Assembly (NCBI GenBank): GCA_020746875.1
Contig: JAGTJL010000002.1
Span: forward strand, 2,542,001 to 2,606,000
Length of the DNA: 64,000 nucleotides
Direction: 5' to 3'
Source: Rhexocercosporidium sp. MPI-PUGE-AT-0058
Lineage: Eukaryota; Ascomycota; Leotiomycetes; Helotiales
Shown: positions 9,847-20,323 of the stretch, piece after piece
How positions within the stretch are numbered: position 1 is the first letter of the stretch
How the letters are laid out: each line of letters opens with the position of its first letter
Translations under genes and position numbers: made by a program
The notes under the pieces: model-generated
What the model saw: only the letters and a program-made list of their open reading frames with translations
Told to the model about the DNA's origin: nothing
Database searches by the model: none

Positions 9847-11757
9847 TATGAAGACTTGTCTGATGTATGGGGGCTACTCGACGAACGAGATCCTGGTTTC
9901 ATATTCTTAAACGATATGGGTTCGTGGCCACGTCAAACCTTTCACGGGCTTTGAACTCTTTTCGAAGAGGGGATACCGACAGCATCTTATGGATCGACGC
10001 TATATATATCGATCAAGATGACCTGGGGCAGAGATCGAGCTAGGCGTAGTGATGCGAGATATATGCACAGTTGCCGGCGGAACGCTGTCTGGCTAGGGGA
10101 AGAAGTACGCTACACGAACCGCACTTTCGATCTTTAATATCTCTGAGTGTCGGATGGGGAGTAACCAACGATGCTAGTGATGAACATGTTAAGCAAAGGG
10201 TTTCTCAATTTTACCAAGTTCTATCGGCAGATGATAAGCTCCGGAATATTGTTCAGCGAGGCTTTTATGGTGACATTGCCCAACGGGATTTCTGGACTCG
10301 AACTTGGGTCGTTCAGGAGGTTGCATTGTCGTCGAACCTTACAATTAAACTATGTGTGGAAGCAATGAGATGGGAAGGCAAGGGTTCTCAGATACTATTT
10401 ATGGGTCTGCTCAGTGATCGCAATTGTCCTCCGAGAGGAACTTTGATCGGATTTGGTCGATTGTTTAATGTTGGGACTGAATGTCCAATCAGGGAATCTC
10501 GATGAAGCATGTAATGTGGCAATGACAACTCCGGAGGACGAATTGGACGCCCGTGGTCTGTCGAATATAGAGAGACTTTTAGCATCATGTGGGAGCTGTT
10601 GAGAGAAGCCGCGGTACTGCGGCTGAGTGATATTACGGCCTTACTCAGACGAAGTCGATCAACTGACCCGAGAGACATGATCTATGGACTATTAGAACTA
10701 GTACCCAGTAGCTCCATAAGAAGAGACTGCTTCCATACAAGCACAAATGATGTGTACTTGGATCTGGTACAGCGATGTGTAGCGGAAGAGAGATCTTTGG
10801 ATATTGTTACCCTGTGCAAGGAAACATCTAGATTCCAGTCTTGAGCTTCCTTCCTGGGCGCCTGACTGGATTGATTCCTGGGTCTTGGGGCTACCGCAGG
10901 GACTACAAGGATATGGCGAATCCGAATCCTCCAACTTTGCCCCTCGTTCTCAAAAAGGGTCTGGATCACTTTTGAAGAGATTTATATCACACACGGACTC
11001 AGATCCCAATTCGACATCTTCACCAAATGCAACCATCGACAAAAAATCTTCAACTACGACCGCCAAGGGGTTTCAATTGGCAAAATCAGCAACCTCGGTG
11101 TCTTGACTTATGAAGGAGATGATGAGTGAGAGATATTCTTCTTCGATAATTTGTCCAGCTGGGAAGACGTGATAATTCGGAGGATTGGCATATGTAAAGA
11201 TGTAAAATCTGGCCGAAGGATCCTGGATGTCTTTGACACGTTACTGGGTATCATGATCAACCACCTCGGTGATAGCGCTGTGGACATTACAGAGGAGAAA
11301 AGGGATATGATCGAAAGACGACTTGTCCAAAAGCGGGAAAGGAAAGCAGATACCAAGAAATCAATATTCCATATGTCCGTGGTGGCAGTATTGTTGAAGC
11401 TTTCATCCGGTCTGTTGTCATTGACACAGATGCAAGCTTTCAGCGCTTGAGTCTTACCAAGTACGAAGCATTTTGGGATACCAATGTTACTGGATCTTTG
11501 GCATGGGGTTTGGAAACCTATTCGCCGACATTTACTATCAATCGGAGATTTTTATTACTGATATAAGCCACATTGGCCTTGCACCAGTTCGTACAAAACT
11601 TGGGGATAGACTGTGCGTCCTGTAAAAATGCTCTATTCCCCTTTTACTTAGGGAAGAACACGAGAGAGTCGAACTCATAGGTGAGGCCTACACCCACGGG
11701 TTCATGAGAGCTGAAGCTGTACCTATTGTACAAAAGGGTACTTGGCTGGAGGAGTAG
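9847..11757 (+). pseudogene. Heterokaryon-incompatibility (HET-domain) gene relic
   Basis: HET motifs occur in the right order but in different frames. Near 9847 YEDLSDVWG (family YEALSYVWG) is in frame 1. SRALNSFRRG and LWIDAIYIDQDDLGQRSS follow in frame 0 and hit a stop at 10041. VVMRDICTVAGGT is then in frame 2, and VWLGEEVR at 10087 in frame 1. Next come RDFWTRTWVVQEVAL, RSRSTDPRDMIYGLLELV and LPSWAPDWIDS. Near the end GLAPVRTKLGDRLCVL and VELIGEAYTHGFMRAEA match the usual C-terminal block of long HET proteins. So a full-length gene has been broken by at least three frameshifts and several stops. Family knowledge: intact HET genes trigger cell death after fusion of unlike hyphae. Confidence 0.85.
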
Positions 11758-11883
11758 TGGATTATTCGATGAGTAGATCCTACCTAGTCATACATCTTTG
11801 AAACTCGCCCGTCATGGAAGGTCTGTCCTGCGGCTGTGCCCATACCAAATCGAATATTGAAACTATTTATCGATGTCCGATTT

Positions 11884-12249
11884 CTATGCCGTGTAGCGCC
11901 GAGAAAAATAGTTGGATACAAGAAGATGCCAAGTTCTGGGCCTTACAGAATGATGATGCTTGATTTCAGCACTGCATACAATCAGTCGAGATGGGTCAAG
12001 AGCTGAGATTTCATCGCAAATCTTGCTCTCAAAGTTATCATTCTTACACAAACAATGGGACTTAGTTACTGGACCACGGTAGGCGACCAATTCGTTCCAA
12101 GGAACGGCATCGAATCCTCGTACTCCAGATTGGCAGGCGACTGAGAGTGATTGACTGACAACCCCAGCTTCTTCAACACGCATTGCCACGCAAGAAATAT
12201 GAGCCGCAGCTTTGGCGGAGAGTATACTCAACAATACTATGGGTCACAT
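11884..12249 (-). pseudogene. Possible relic of a small secreted Cys-containing protein
   Basis: On the minus strand an ATG at 12249-12247 is followed at once by TGA. The same frame then reads PIVLLSILSAKAAAHISCVA and continues open to 11884. The start looks like a secretion signal, and the body has six cysteines in HISCVA, VACQSG, HCLCKN, KICDEI and IVCSAE. The spacing is loosely reminiscent of CFEM-type proteins but does not fit that pattern well. The stop at codon 2 suggests an inactivated small secreted protein. It might instead be expressed from an undetected upstream exon, so this is tentative. Confidence 0.3.
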
Positions 12250-13765
12250 AAACTGAAGTGGCTATGATCGTCATCCATCCCAGAAGCCTACATGACACCT
12301 GTCGGACCTGTCGGACCTGTCGCCAGCCGAAGTGGGACCTTGTGGCTTTGAACGGACCGTGCTGGCCGTTCCATTGGGGTAGTGGAGTTTCGAGACTCCA
12401 CGGTCCTCATCCTGGATATATCCTTCCGCTTGAGTATTTACAATCTCGTCCAACCAAATGAAAAGGAGTTCAGAAGCTGGTGGAGATACGCGACTCCCCG
12501 TTTCAACTGCTGGCCTGTTTGCTTCGCACTAGTACCTTCGTAAGTGGTTGTAAAGAGCATAGCTCGTTCTCTAACTGGTTCGACTTTGGCCGCAATCGAA
12601 CTTCAGCCTTGTCGAAAGGTTGAGACGACTTTCTCCAGCCAAAATTTCAAGATAAGATCTTTTGATTGCCTTGGAGAGTTAGATTTTAGTTTGCGTGGCG
12701 CTTTGATGACCTCCGATCTAGAATGTTTCACATGGTACGTGGCCAGTCGGATCCCTGCTGAAGTCGAATGATTTGTCAGAAGAGTCTCTGATGCTGGCGA
12801 TGCTGATGATGGAATCTACTTGTCAAAGACACCATCTTTCAGGTTGTCTTTCAGCATTTTCATCTCCTCGAGCATCAAATACATTGTGTGTGGAGTCATG
12901 GCAGAGCTAACAGTGTCCTCTATAATTTGCCCGAATTATTCTGTCCTTCTCATTCCCGAAAGTCTTAGCTACAGGACAGAACCCTCGAATATTTCAAATA
13001 ATTCCCAGTAGTTTCCATCTTCAGCATGCATAGTGGCAACTGGGGTTGAGAGCGGCATATATCAGCCATCGCCAGGTCGTGTGCTCAATTGCTTGTTTTA
13101 GCCTCGACGCGCGAATACTTGCTTCACAAACAAGCCCCTGCCGATCTCGAGGCCATAAGCGAGCTCCTGAGACAACAGATAGGCTTGCAGTCTTCGACTA
13201 CACTTGCTGGTCCGAACAGTTCTGACGAATTGTCAGGGATGCAAGCCCTGCCATGAATATTCCCGACGACATACCAAGAGTCTGGGCAGTCTCAGCTGCC
13301 ACCACCACAACCACAGCCAAAACGCCCAGAATATTGGCAATCGGTAGCGCCCCCCAGAATCGTTCGATCGCCGTGCTGCACACCAACCACGATGAAGCTC
13401 TTCTTCCTCTTGGTGCTTTAACGGTACAGGCTACATCGCTCTTCTCACTGGCAGATTCATGCAACGGCCATTCTAACATCCACTTGTCAGTTCCAGGTAG
13501 CTGCTTGGCTAAACTTAGCTATACACTACCTTGAGCGGCTAGCTGCTTGATTTCAAGTATACATCGCCCCGGAACCAACGTTGTCTCGTCTTTCTTGTCC
13601 TTCTTGACCCTTTCCATTCTACTTTCCAACTTCTAGCCAAGCTGGTCTTCTTGATTGTTTCCTAGTCCTATTTGGCAGTGCCATTTTCATCCGTTCTTTT
13701 CAAATTTACTTTTCCTCGTCAACCTGCTCAGGAGCTGGATTCCGTATTTTAATATAATCAACAAA
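12250..13765. other. Gene-free decayed tract
   Basis: Short frames exist on both strands (for example 13198-13479 minus and 13253-13534 plus), but none shows a domain or a signal. A short tandem of CTGTCGGAC units lies near 12299-12318. The last 150 nt are pyrimidine-rich and probably form the leader of the membrane-protein gene at 13766. Confidence 0.45.
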
Positions 13766-15434
13766 ATGTCTGAGGAAAGATTCCCGTTCCCAGTGAGGGA
13801 CAGTGAACGAATTATGAGGAGGAGGAGGCGGCAAGCTCTGCGTCGTCGACAAGCACCCGAACCAGAATCTGACAGCGTCACGGATGGAATTGAATCTGAC
13901 AGCGTCACGGGTGGAATTGAATCTGAGAGTAGTGATGATGAATCTTCATCGTCAGGTGCCTCAGTCCAATCCCAAACCGAGCCTCCTCCTTCCTCAACTT
14001 CGGCCATTGCTTCCCCTCCAGCTATCCCAACACTGGTGAGTTTAGGCTTTCAAATCTTTGGTAGACAACGCTCATTAGATCGTAGACCGCTATTCTCCCA
14101 CCTGCGCAAGCAACTTTGTTGACAACTTCATCGGGCCGCGTGGTTCCTACACTTGTAAGTCGTTTAATCCTCAAGTTTTTTCTTCTTTCGTACTGATTCC
14201 AGAATACAGACTGCTATCCTTCCGCCAGCCCAAGCGACATTGTTGACACAGGTGTCTTCGTCCACATCCGCCACAACAGCGCCACCGAATGTAAATACCT
14301 CAATCCAAGGCAACAGAAATGAGCCTCCATCCATTTCATCCTCAACAATACCAGCAACAACATCATTACCTCTCTTATCAACTTCTAGCCTACCGATCTC
14401 AACATCAGCTGCAGTAGTTTTTCCTGTGGGAGGCGGCCTCACATCAACTGCCTTAGCATTGACGACAGCGACAACCTTCATATCATCGTCTGCATCAGCC
14501 TCAGCACCAGCTTCGGCATCAACGACCACCAAAGCACCCACTCCAGCTAATGCATTGGGAGAGACCAACGATGCACAAACTTCGGCAACCCCATCGAAAG
14601 ACGTAGTTCTCTCGAAAAGTGTGGAAACAGTGATCATAGTGATCTCTGTGGCAGGTACGCACTTCCAGATTTTCCCTTCAAAGGACCCACAACAATGTTT
14701 TGCTACATACTGACCAGTAGTTGGCAGCTGTCTTCGCTCTCCTGACATATATCGGGTTCATATACTATCGAAGAAGCCGCCAACGCAAACTTGAGAACAC
14801 AACCAACTTCACCAACAGGTCACGCTCACTTTGGGGTGGCAGCGACGGAGGTTCCTCACAAGGACCACCTCAGATGGCGTCGATGCAATCAAACGGACCT
14901 CTACCAACCTATGTCCCACCTCCACTCAGGGAACAAGCGCCGCCACCAGAAAGTAACCCCTTCGCAGACCCCTTTGTAGATCCCAATCAAAGACGCTCCG
15001 CCCTTTCCAACAACGCAGCCGAGCGACAAGAACGACTAGGACGCGTCCGCGCGGATCTCCTCGCACCACGGGAACTCACAGGCGGCCTCATGCGCTCTGC
15101 TACGCAACGCAAAGGGGACTTACCTGAGCCAAATCGCGGACACATCAGGACTGCGAGCGGGAATAACGTGGTTAGTAACGCAACGGCTAGACCTGGTGCT
15201 TTCCCGTCTGGAAATGAGAAGACGGCATGGCCCGGCGGAAGAGTTGATGAGAACAATATGCCGCAGAACCAGGGGTTGGATATTGAAGCTGGAGGACGAT
15301 GGGATGATTCTGTGACTGTGGCGAGGTACTCGGCTGCTGATACGGAGAGGTCGATGCCACATTGGAGAACACCTAGTCAGTGGGTGACGGATCAGGCGAA
15401 AAGATCTCAGGGTATGAATAGGTTGCCTGGTTGA
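13766..15434 (+). CDS. Ser/Thr-rich single-pass membrane protein with a duplicated exon
   Basis: Four exons: 13766-14035, 14086-14154, 14210-14654 and 14728-15434, giving 496 residues. Exon 1 is basic, then acidic/Ser-rich, with a perfectly in-frame 9-residue tandem (ESDSVTDGI, ESDSVTGGI; 13865-13918). Exons 2 and 3 both begin TAILPPAQATLLT. A Ser/Thr/Ala/Pro-rich region of about 120 residues follows, then a membrane span (VIIVISVAAVFALLTYIGF, about residues 250-275) ending in the basic stop YYRRSRQRK. The cytosolic tail contains PLPTYVPPPL and ESNPFADPFVDP. The layout suits a wall-sensor-like or mucin-like protein, but no signal peptide is visible and no family is recognised. The final acceptor is set by the G|CT phase. 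Confidence 0.75.
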
Positions 15435-17637
15435 TGTGATGATTTGACAGGATGAGATGTGGTGTATGATGTCTGGGAGAAGAGGAAACGTGGGAAGAAG
15501 TTTGGAGAAATCAATATCAATATCTAAATTGCTTCCAAGCTGTATTTACCATAGGGCCAGTACGCTCGTTTTTGTATCCATTTGTGGTCTGGTGTATCAA
15601 CACAGAAGCTCTTTGTTGGACTAATAGATGATATCTTCTTGATTGGGACATGTGAACGACAGAGTTCTTTGCAGTGAAGAGACAATTTCTAAAAGGCCAC
15701 CGTTTTTCATGTGGGAGATAAGCTCTTCATAGGGCGTTTGCAAGGACTACGATAGCGTGGATAACATGGGCCAGAGTTACTCCGGGCGTTACATAAGTGG
15801 CTGGTGACATAAGGACTAGTAACACAATTAAGATTACCTACTCTATATAGCTATCCCAATCTAAGAAATCTCATTCTCGAGTATTCTTTGTGGCGATAGC
15901 CTGATATGCATGATTGTTTCAGGCCACTCCAAAGTAGTGACTAATACTCAACAAAACAACAAACAAGTTTCCTCAATGAACCCGTACTCGTGTCTCATGA
16001 AGCCATTTCGTAATCTCAAACAAGGAAGTTATTTCCCTCTTGCCAGAATTCGAACCAAGACTATAGCCAAGTAACTCTCCAGGCTATGGCAAACAAGCTT
16101 CATATTCCACCCCCCCCCACCCAAGTTTCACAAAAGACATTGAATAGCTTTTCTATTTGAGCCTGATGAGCACCTCATTTTCGATGCTTACATTAGCACC
16201 TGTCTCTGAACTTCGAATATTTGAGTAGTCCACTCCTGTTTTAGACTGCACGCCTTCCATTCGAAATCGTGCCATGAACAAAGAATCGAGTCCTTTCCCC
16301 CTGCCCATTTAGGACAACCGCATCATTCCTCTTTCACAACCTTGTTCCTCACGAGCGAACCAACACTATGTAAGAGCCTCCGTTCCAAGGGATCGACCAC
16401 CTTCAACATCATCACTCTTCTTCTTCTTCTGCTTCTGCTTCTTCCATATAGGCTCTTGTGTATCATGACCATGCCAGGGTATGGCCCAATAAGCTTGCTT
16501 TGTCTCTGCCAAAGAGATGTTGCCCCACCTCCCAGAGCGAGTTCTTGTACGTATAGCAGCACCAACAGCACAACGGCTTTGGGCGGCCCAGCATGAGCTG
16601 TGCAATGAGCGCACAGCAGCCTCTCTCTTGTCTGCTGCGGAAAACTCAAGGCTTTGATCCTGCGCGATAGGTCACTATTGAGGTTGTTCTAATTTTCTTG
16701 CGCCACTACCGCTGCAGCCGACCGGATCCACAGTATCTCGTTGTCTTCTTGGGCGAGAGCATTGTAATTAATTGCAGGTTTGTATTCTTTGGAAAATGTG
16801 CTATTTTCAAAAGGACTAGGTCGGGCTGGACAACTACCTTTCGACCAAGCTGGCGGTGCGCTCACAGTTGACGACAGTCCTGTGAGGCGATGCAGATTTA
16901 GCCATGTTTTCACTAAGGTCAACAATTCCAACGCAACTGGATCTTGCCTGTGATGAACTGCTGGGTTTGGCAGATTCCTTTGAAGAAGATGTTTGAAACC
17001 ACTCTATTCTTATCTTCTGAAGGGAGCTTCAAATCCGAAGTAATTTGGCGCGGATTCCTTGAGGACATATTCAATCCTGGGTGATTTTCAGAAGCTAGCT
17101 TAGCATTTACCGTCTCGAATCGGCTAGCGATTTAGCGTGGCTTGAGAGACTAGCGCCCGCTTTTAGTTCGAGCAGCCCTGCAGCATTAACGCCTGCTGTT
17201 CGAGGCAGCCCCCAAAGTCTTATTTGGAGGTCAACCGTTAACAATGAATAATACTTTCGCTGGAAAGTATTGTTCTCCTAGGCGCGGCGCTTCAAATAGT
17301 GTATACGCAATGCCAAACGCTTGCGTGGCTGTTGTGTTGTGCCCCGTCAGGCGAGGGGCGCAAGGGGCTTAAGCGATGTTGACGAGCTTCAGCAACATCA
17401 ACAGTCGGAATAACTAGGCCCACGCCGATAAATCAAAATAATTGATCGCACGCGTAGAACAACAAACCTCACTTTCTCTTCGCCTCCGCGACTTCATATT
17501 CATTGCCTCACTCAACAACGCACATTCAGATCTTGCAGCTTGCAGACTGTTATCTTACTTGCTTTCCTCTCCATCATCAGCGCTGGCGACACAATATGCT
17601 TTGGCTTTGAGCTATCAACGACGGACGGCCTCTCACA
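15435..17637. other. Gene-free intergenic region
   Basis: Over 2.2 kb I find no convincing gene. A CTT/CTG microsatellite lies at about 16416-16445. Minus-strand frames at 16323-16649 and 16366-16614 run through it and owe their Lys/Arg runs to it. The last few hundred bases are the promoter and leader of the 17638 gene. Confidence 0.5.
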
Positions 17638-20150
17638 ATGGGTATGGTGAGGCCGTTTCCCAGTCCGGTGCGGGAGCTCCACAATCGAGCATTACCGCAT
17701 ACGGCATGGGGGGCGATCCATGGTTGGAGACGCGCAAAGTACATAGTCGCCTGGAGGCAGAATCGCCAGTACAGTGCACGTTTTCGGAAAGCGAGATTCC
17801 TATTACGATTGCGACGGGAGCTACACGGTGAGAAGAAGAAAGATCATGACAGTAAGTTCAAACATCTCCCTCACTCTGCGAAACTCTCTTGCTCACCTAG
17901 TCCTGTAGAACCAAAGGACGTGGCTCAAGACGGCATTGAGCAGCTCCCAGGAGCAGACTTGCCCTCACAAATCACAACCAATGGTTTGAAAAAGCATGGG
18001 GTTGCAGCTGGCGAGTATCCGATCTAAATATTGGAAGCGATCTTGCTAATAACAAATAATAGCACGCGCTGCGATCAAGGAAAAGCGATTTGTCAAGAGA
18101 TACACAAGTTTCAAACAACTGCCAAGAATGCGATACTCCCGAGAACTACTCAGAGCTTGTACCAGCAATGACAGACTCCCAGTTTCGGTCCAAGCAATGG
18201 AGGCAAGATACGATAAGTATGAGAGAAAAGAGCCCAGTCTCTTGCAGGTGCTGAGAAAGACAACTACAATCTGGCAAGTAAGCAAACGATTCCGATTCAA
18301 CGAGTCTGGAAATATCAGAGTGCAGTTTCGCAGAAAGAAAGTTCCCCCCAAGAAATTTAACTACCCATCGGTCGCTAGACTTCTGAGGAAGCTCGAGCTT
18401 TTGCAGGCCTCGCCCGTTCAAGAATCAGCAAGTTACCGATATGTCAATCCGGCGAAGCCTCTACGACTGTTCTCAACCTATGGACAGATGTTCGATAGTG
18501 TTCTACCACGAATTTCAAGAGAATGGATCCAAGAACATCTTCGAATGGACGAAAGCGATTCGGATATTGGAGAGCCCTCGATTATTGAAGTCCAGAGAAC
18601 GCCAATGAAGGAAAAGAGAATGGGAAAGTTCTATAAGGCAGTTCAGTACCGAAAGATCGGTGGCAAACTCGTTGCTCTGGCTAGAAATGTGCGACTTCTC
18701 CCCGACACAACATGGCGACATCTCGTTCGAGTGATAGTTGCAAAGCTTATGTCCAAGCAAAATGGGTCAAATGTACATGGCGAAGATGGTACCAGAGCAT
18801 TTGCTCTCGCTAGAGCCCATCATGACATCACATATGCTGCCTTGGGCGAAGGTCTCGCATTTCGGAGGGCATTGCTCCAAGTACACCACAGACGTTTGCG
18901 CATGTCCCTCCAGGGACGAGCCTATGCAGCGGGCAGATTAGAGGGTATCATACTCGACGATCCGAACCCAATGCCCTATCATTTGACAGAAGATGATGAC
19001 ATTAGGCAGTATTATGAGGCGTTGGAGATGACAGAGGGGTTTGTTGGCCTCGACTATGTCATTGACACCAGAAACAGACGAAGAAGAGCTGAGCAGCTCT
19101 GGGTACAGACTAGTAAAGTTCGTGATATCACAAGCGATCAAGACTACCAAATTCCTGAAATTGCGGAAAATTTCTCGATTCTGAATAATGTGGGAGAAGG
19201 TTCTTCTTCTGCTCCTCCCGGAATGCTCAAGCGTTGTGAACTCGTTGACTTCGATGCTCTTAGGGAGGCTAACGCATATGAGAGTGAAGAGATCGTCTCA
19301 TCGTCAGATATCGGGAAGGAACCAGCAGTATCTTCCAGATCGTCAGTCACAATTCGAGGACAGCAGTGCCACATCTCAAAGTTATCATCGGATCGTAGTC
19401 TTCCAGATCCCATTCGGAATGAAAAAGAGAAGCCCAAAGGTACACGAATGTCTGTGGAGAGCAGACTTTTGGAATTGGCAGAAAGCGAAAACTTGCGTAA
19501 ATTGGAACTCGCAAAGGAGATTTCAAAGATCGGATCAGGTGTGCTTGTACAAGATGAATTCAAAGGTCTCGTTTCTCTAGAGATATTCTCGGATTCCCCA
19601 GATTCCCTGGTCGGTCAGGATGCCGAGATCTTCGAAACCCCAGAACTCCCAAGGGCTCCCCGTTACGACGAGAGAAACCATGCGGACACAGCTTGGACGA
19701 GGCCGTCTGAAAGACAAGAAAAATTCCCTGATTTCCAGCTCTATCATCGCTCCAAGTCGTTGGGTACTGATCACGATGAAAGCATGGTTGTCCCACACGA
19801 AGCTTCCTTCTTGGGAAGTGGCGAAGAAGAGACTGCTATGAAAAAGACCCTTGAGCAATTTAACAAGAACGGAGTTCAACAACGTGGTACTTTTGCACGT
19901 GGAAAAGCTGTTACTGTACCTAGACGAGGTATGTCAATTGACCCCCCTGTAGGGGAAATTTTCTCACCTAGTATTCGCAGCGCCGATAGGTTTGGATCTG
20001 TCAAACAATCCAGACTTCAGCATCGGCCCTCCAAGAAAGAGATTCAATACCAACGGCGCAAGTGTTACGCAAGGACAGGCTGCAACTTTGACAAAATTCG
20101 CGCCCGAAGGTAGACAAGATCTAAATATGAACAACTTTGTACATAAGCCA
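17638..20150 (+). CDS. Large unknown coding block, probably N-terminal part of the Ste20 kinase gene
   Basis: The ATG at 17638 starts MGMVRPFPSPVREL. A GTAAGT intron of about 66 nt follows GEKKKDHD and resumes at KPKDVAQDG. A second intron near 18010-18060 (GC-AG, or a weaker GT site) leads into a long open exon to 19928, then intron 19929-19980 and exon 19981-20150. The protein is basic and helical early (KRYTSFKQLPRMRYSREL), with a central block (WRHLVRVIVAKLMSK, ALARAHHDITYAALGEG, LQGRAYAAGRLEG) and a Ser-rich tail. No domain is recognised. At 20150 a GTGAGT donor and an acceptor at 20323 join in phase 0 to the next block (HKP to GKQFPPGHRP), so it may be the N-terminus of the kinase gene. 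Confidence 0.6.
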
Positions 20151-20323
20151 GTGAGTCCATTTGTTCCCAGTTGACATTGGAGGGGAGAACAAAGAATCGA
20201 ATCTGACAAATGGTGTCAAACACAGACCAATCTTCAGTCAAATTGGACCAATTCTCGTCAACCCGCACTGGTAATTGTTGCATGAGCTTCTCATGAGACG
20301 GAATTCGGGCTGACTTTCCGCAG

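Noticed and set aside
14164..14748. 194-codon minus-strand frame
   Set aside because: It is antisense to the Ser/Thr/Ala-rich exon of the membrane-protein gene and has Val/Asp-rich shadow composition.
16040..16110. tRNA-like TTCGAA region on the minus strand
   Set aside because: GGTTCGAATTC resembles a T-loop, but the T-stem does not pair and the acceptor stems are only about 57 nt apart.
16323..16931. Minus-strand frames as a gene
   Set aside because: Their Lys/Arg runs come from the CTT/CTG microsatellite and no domain or good splice chain was found.
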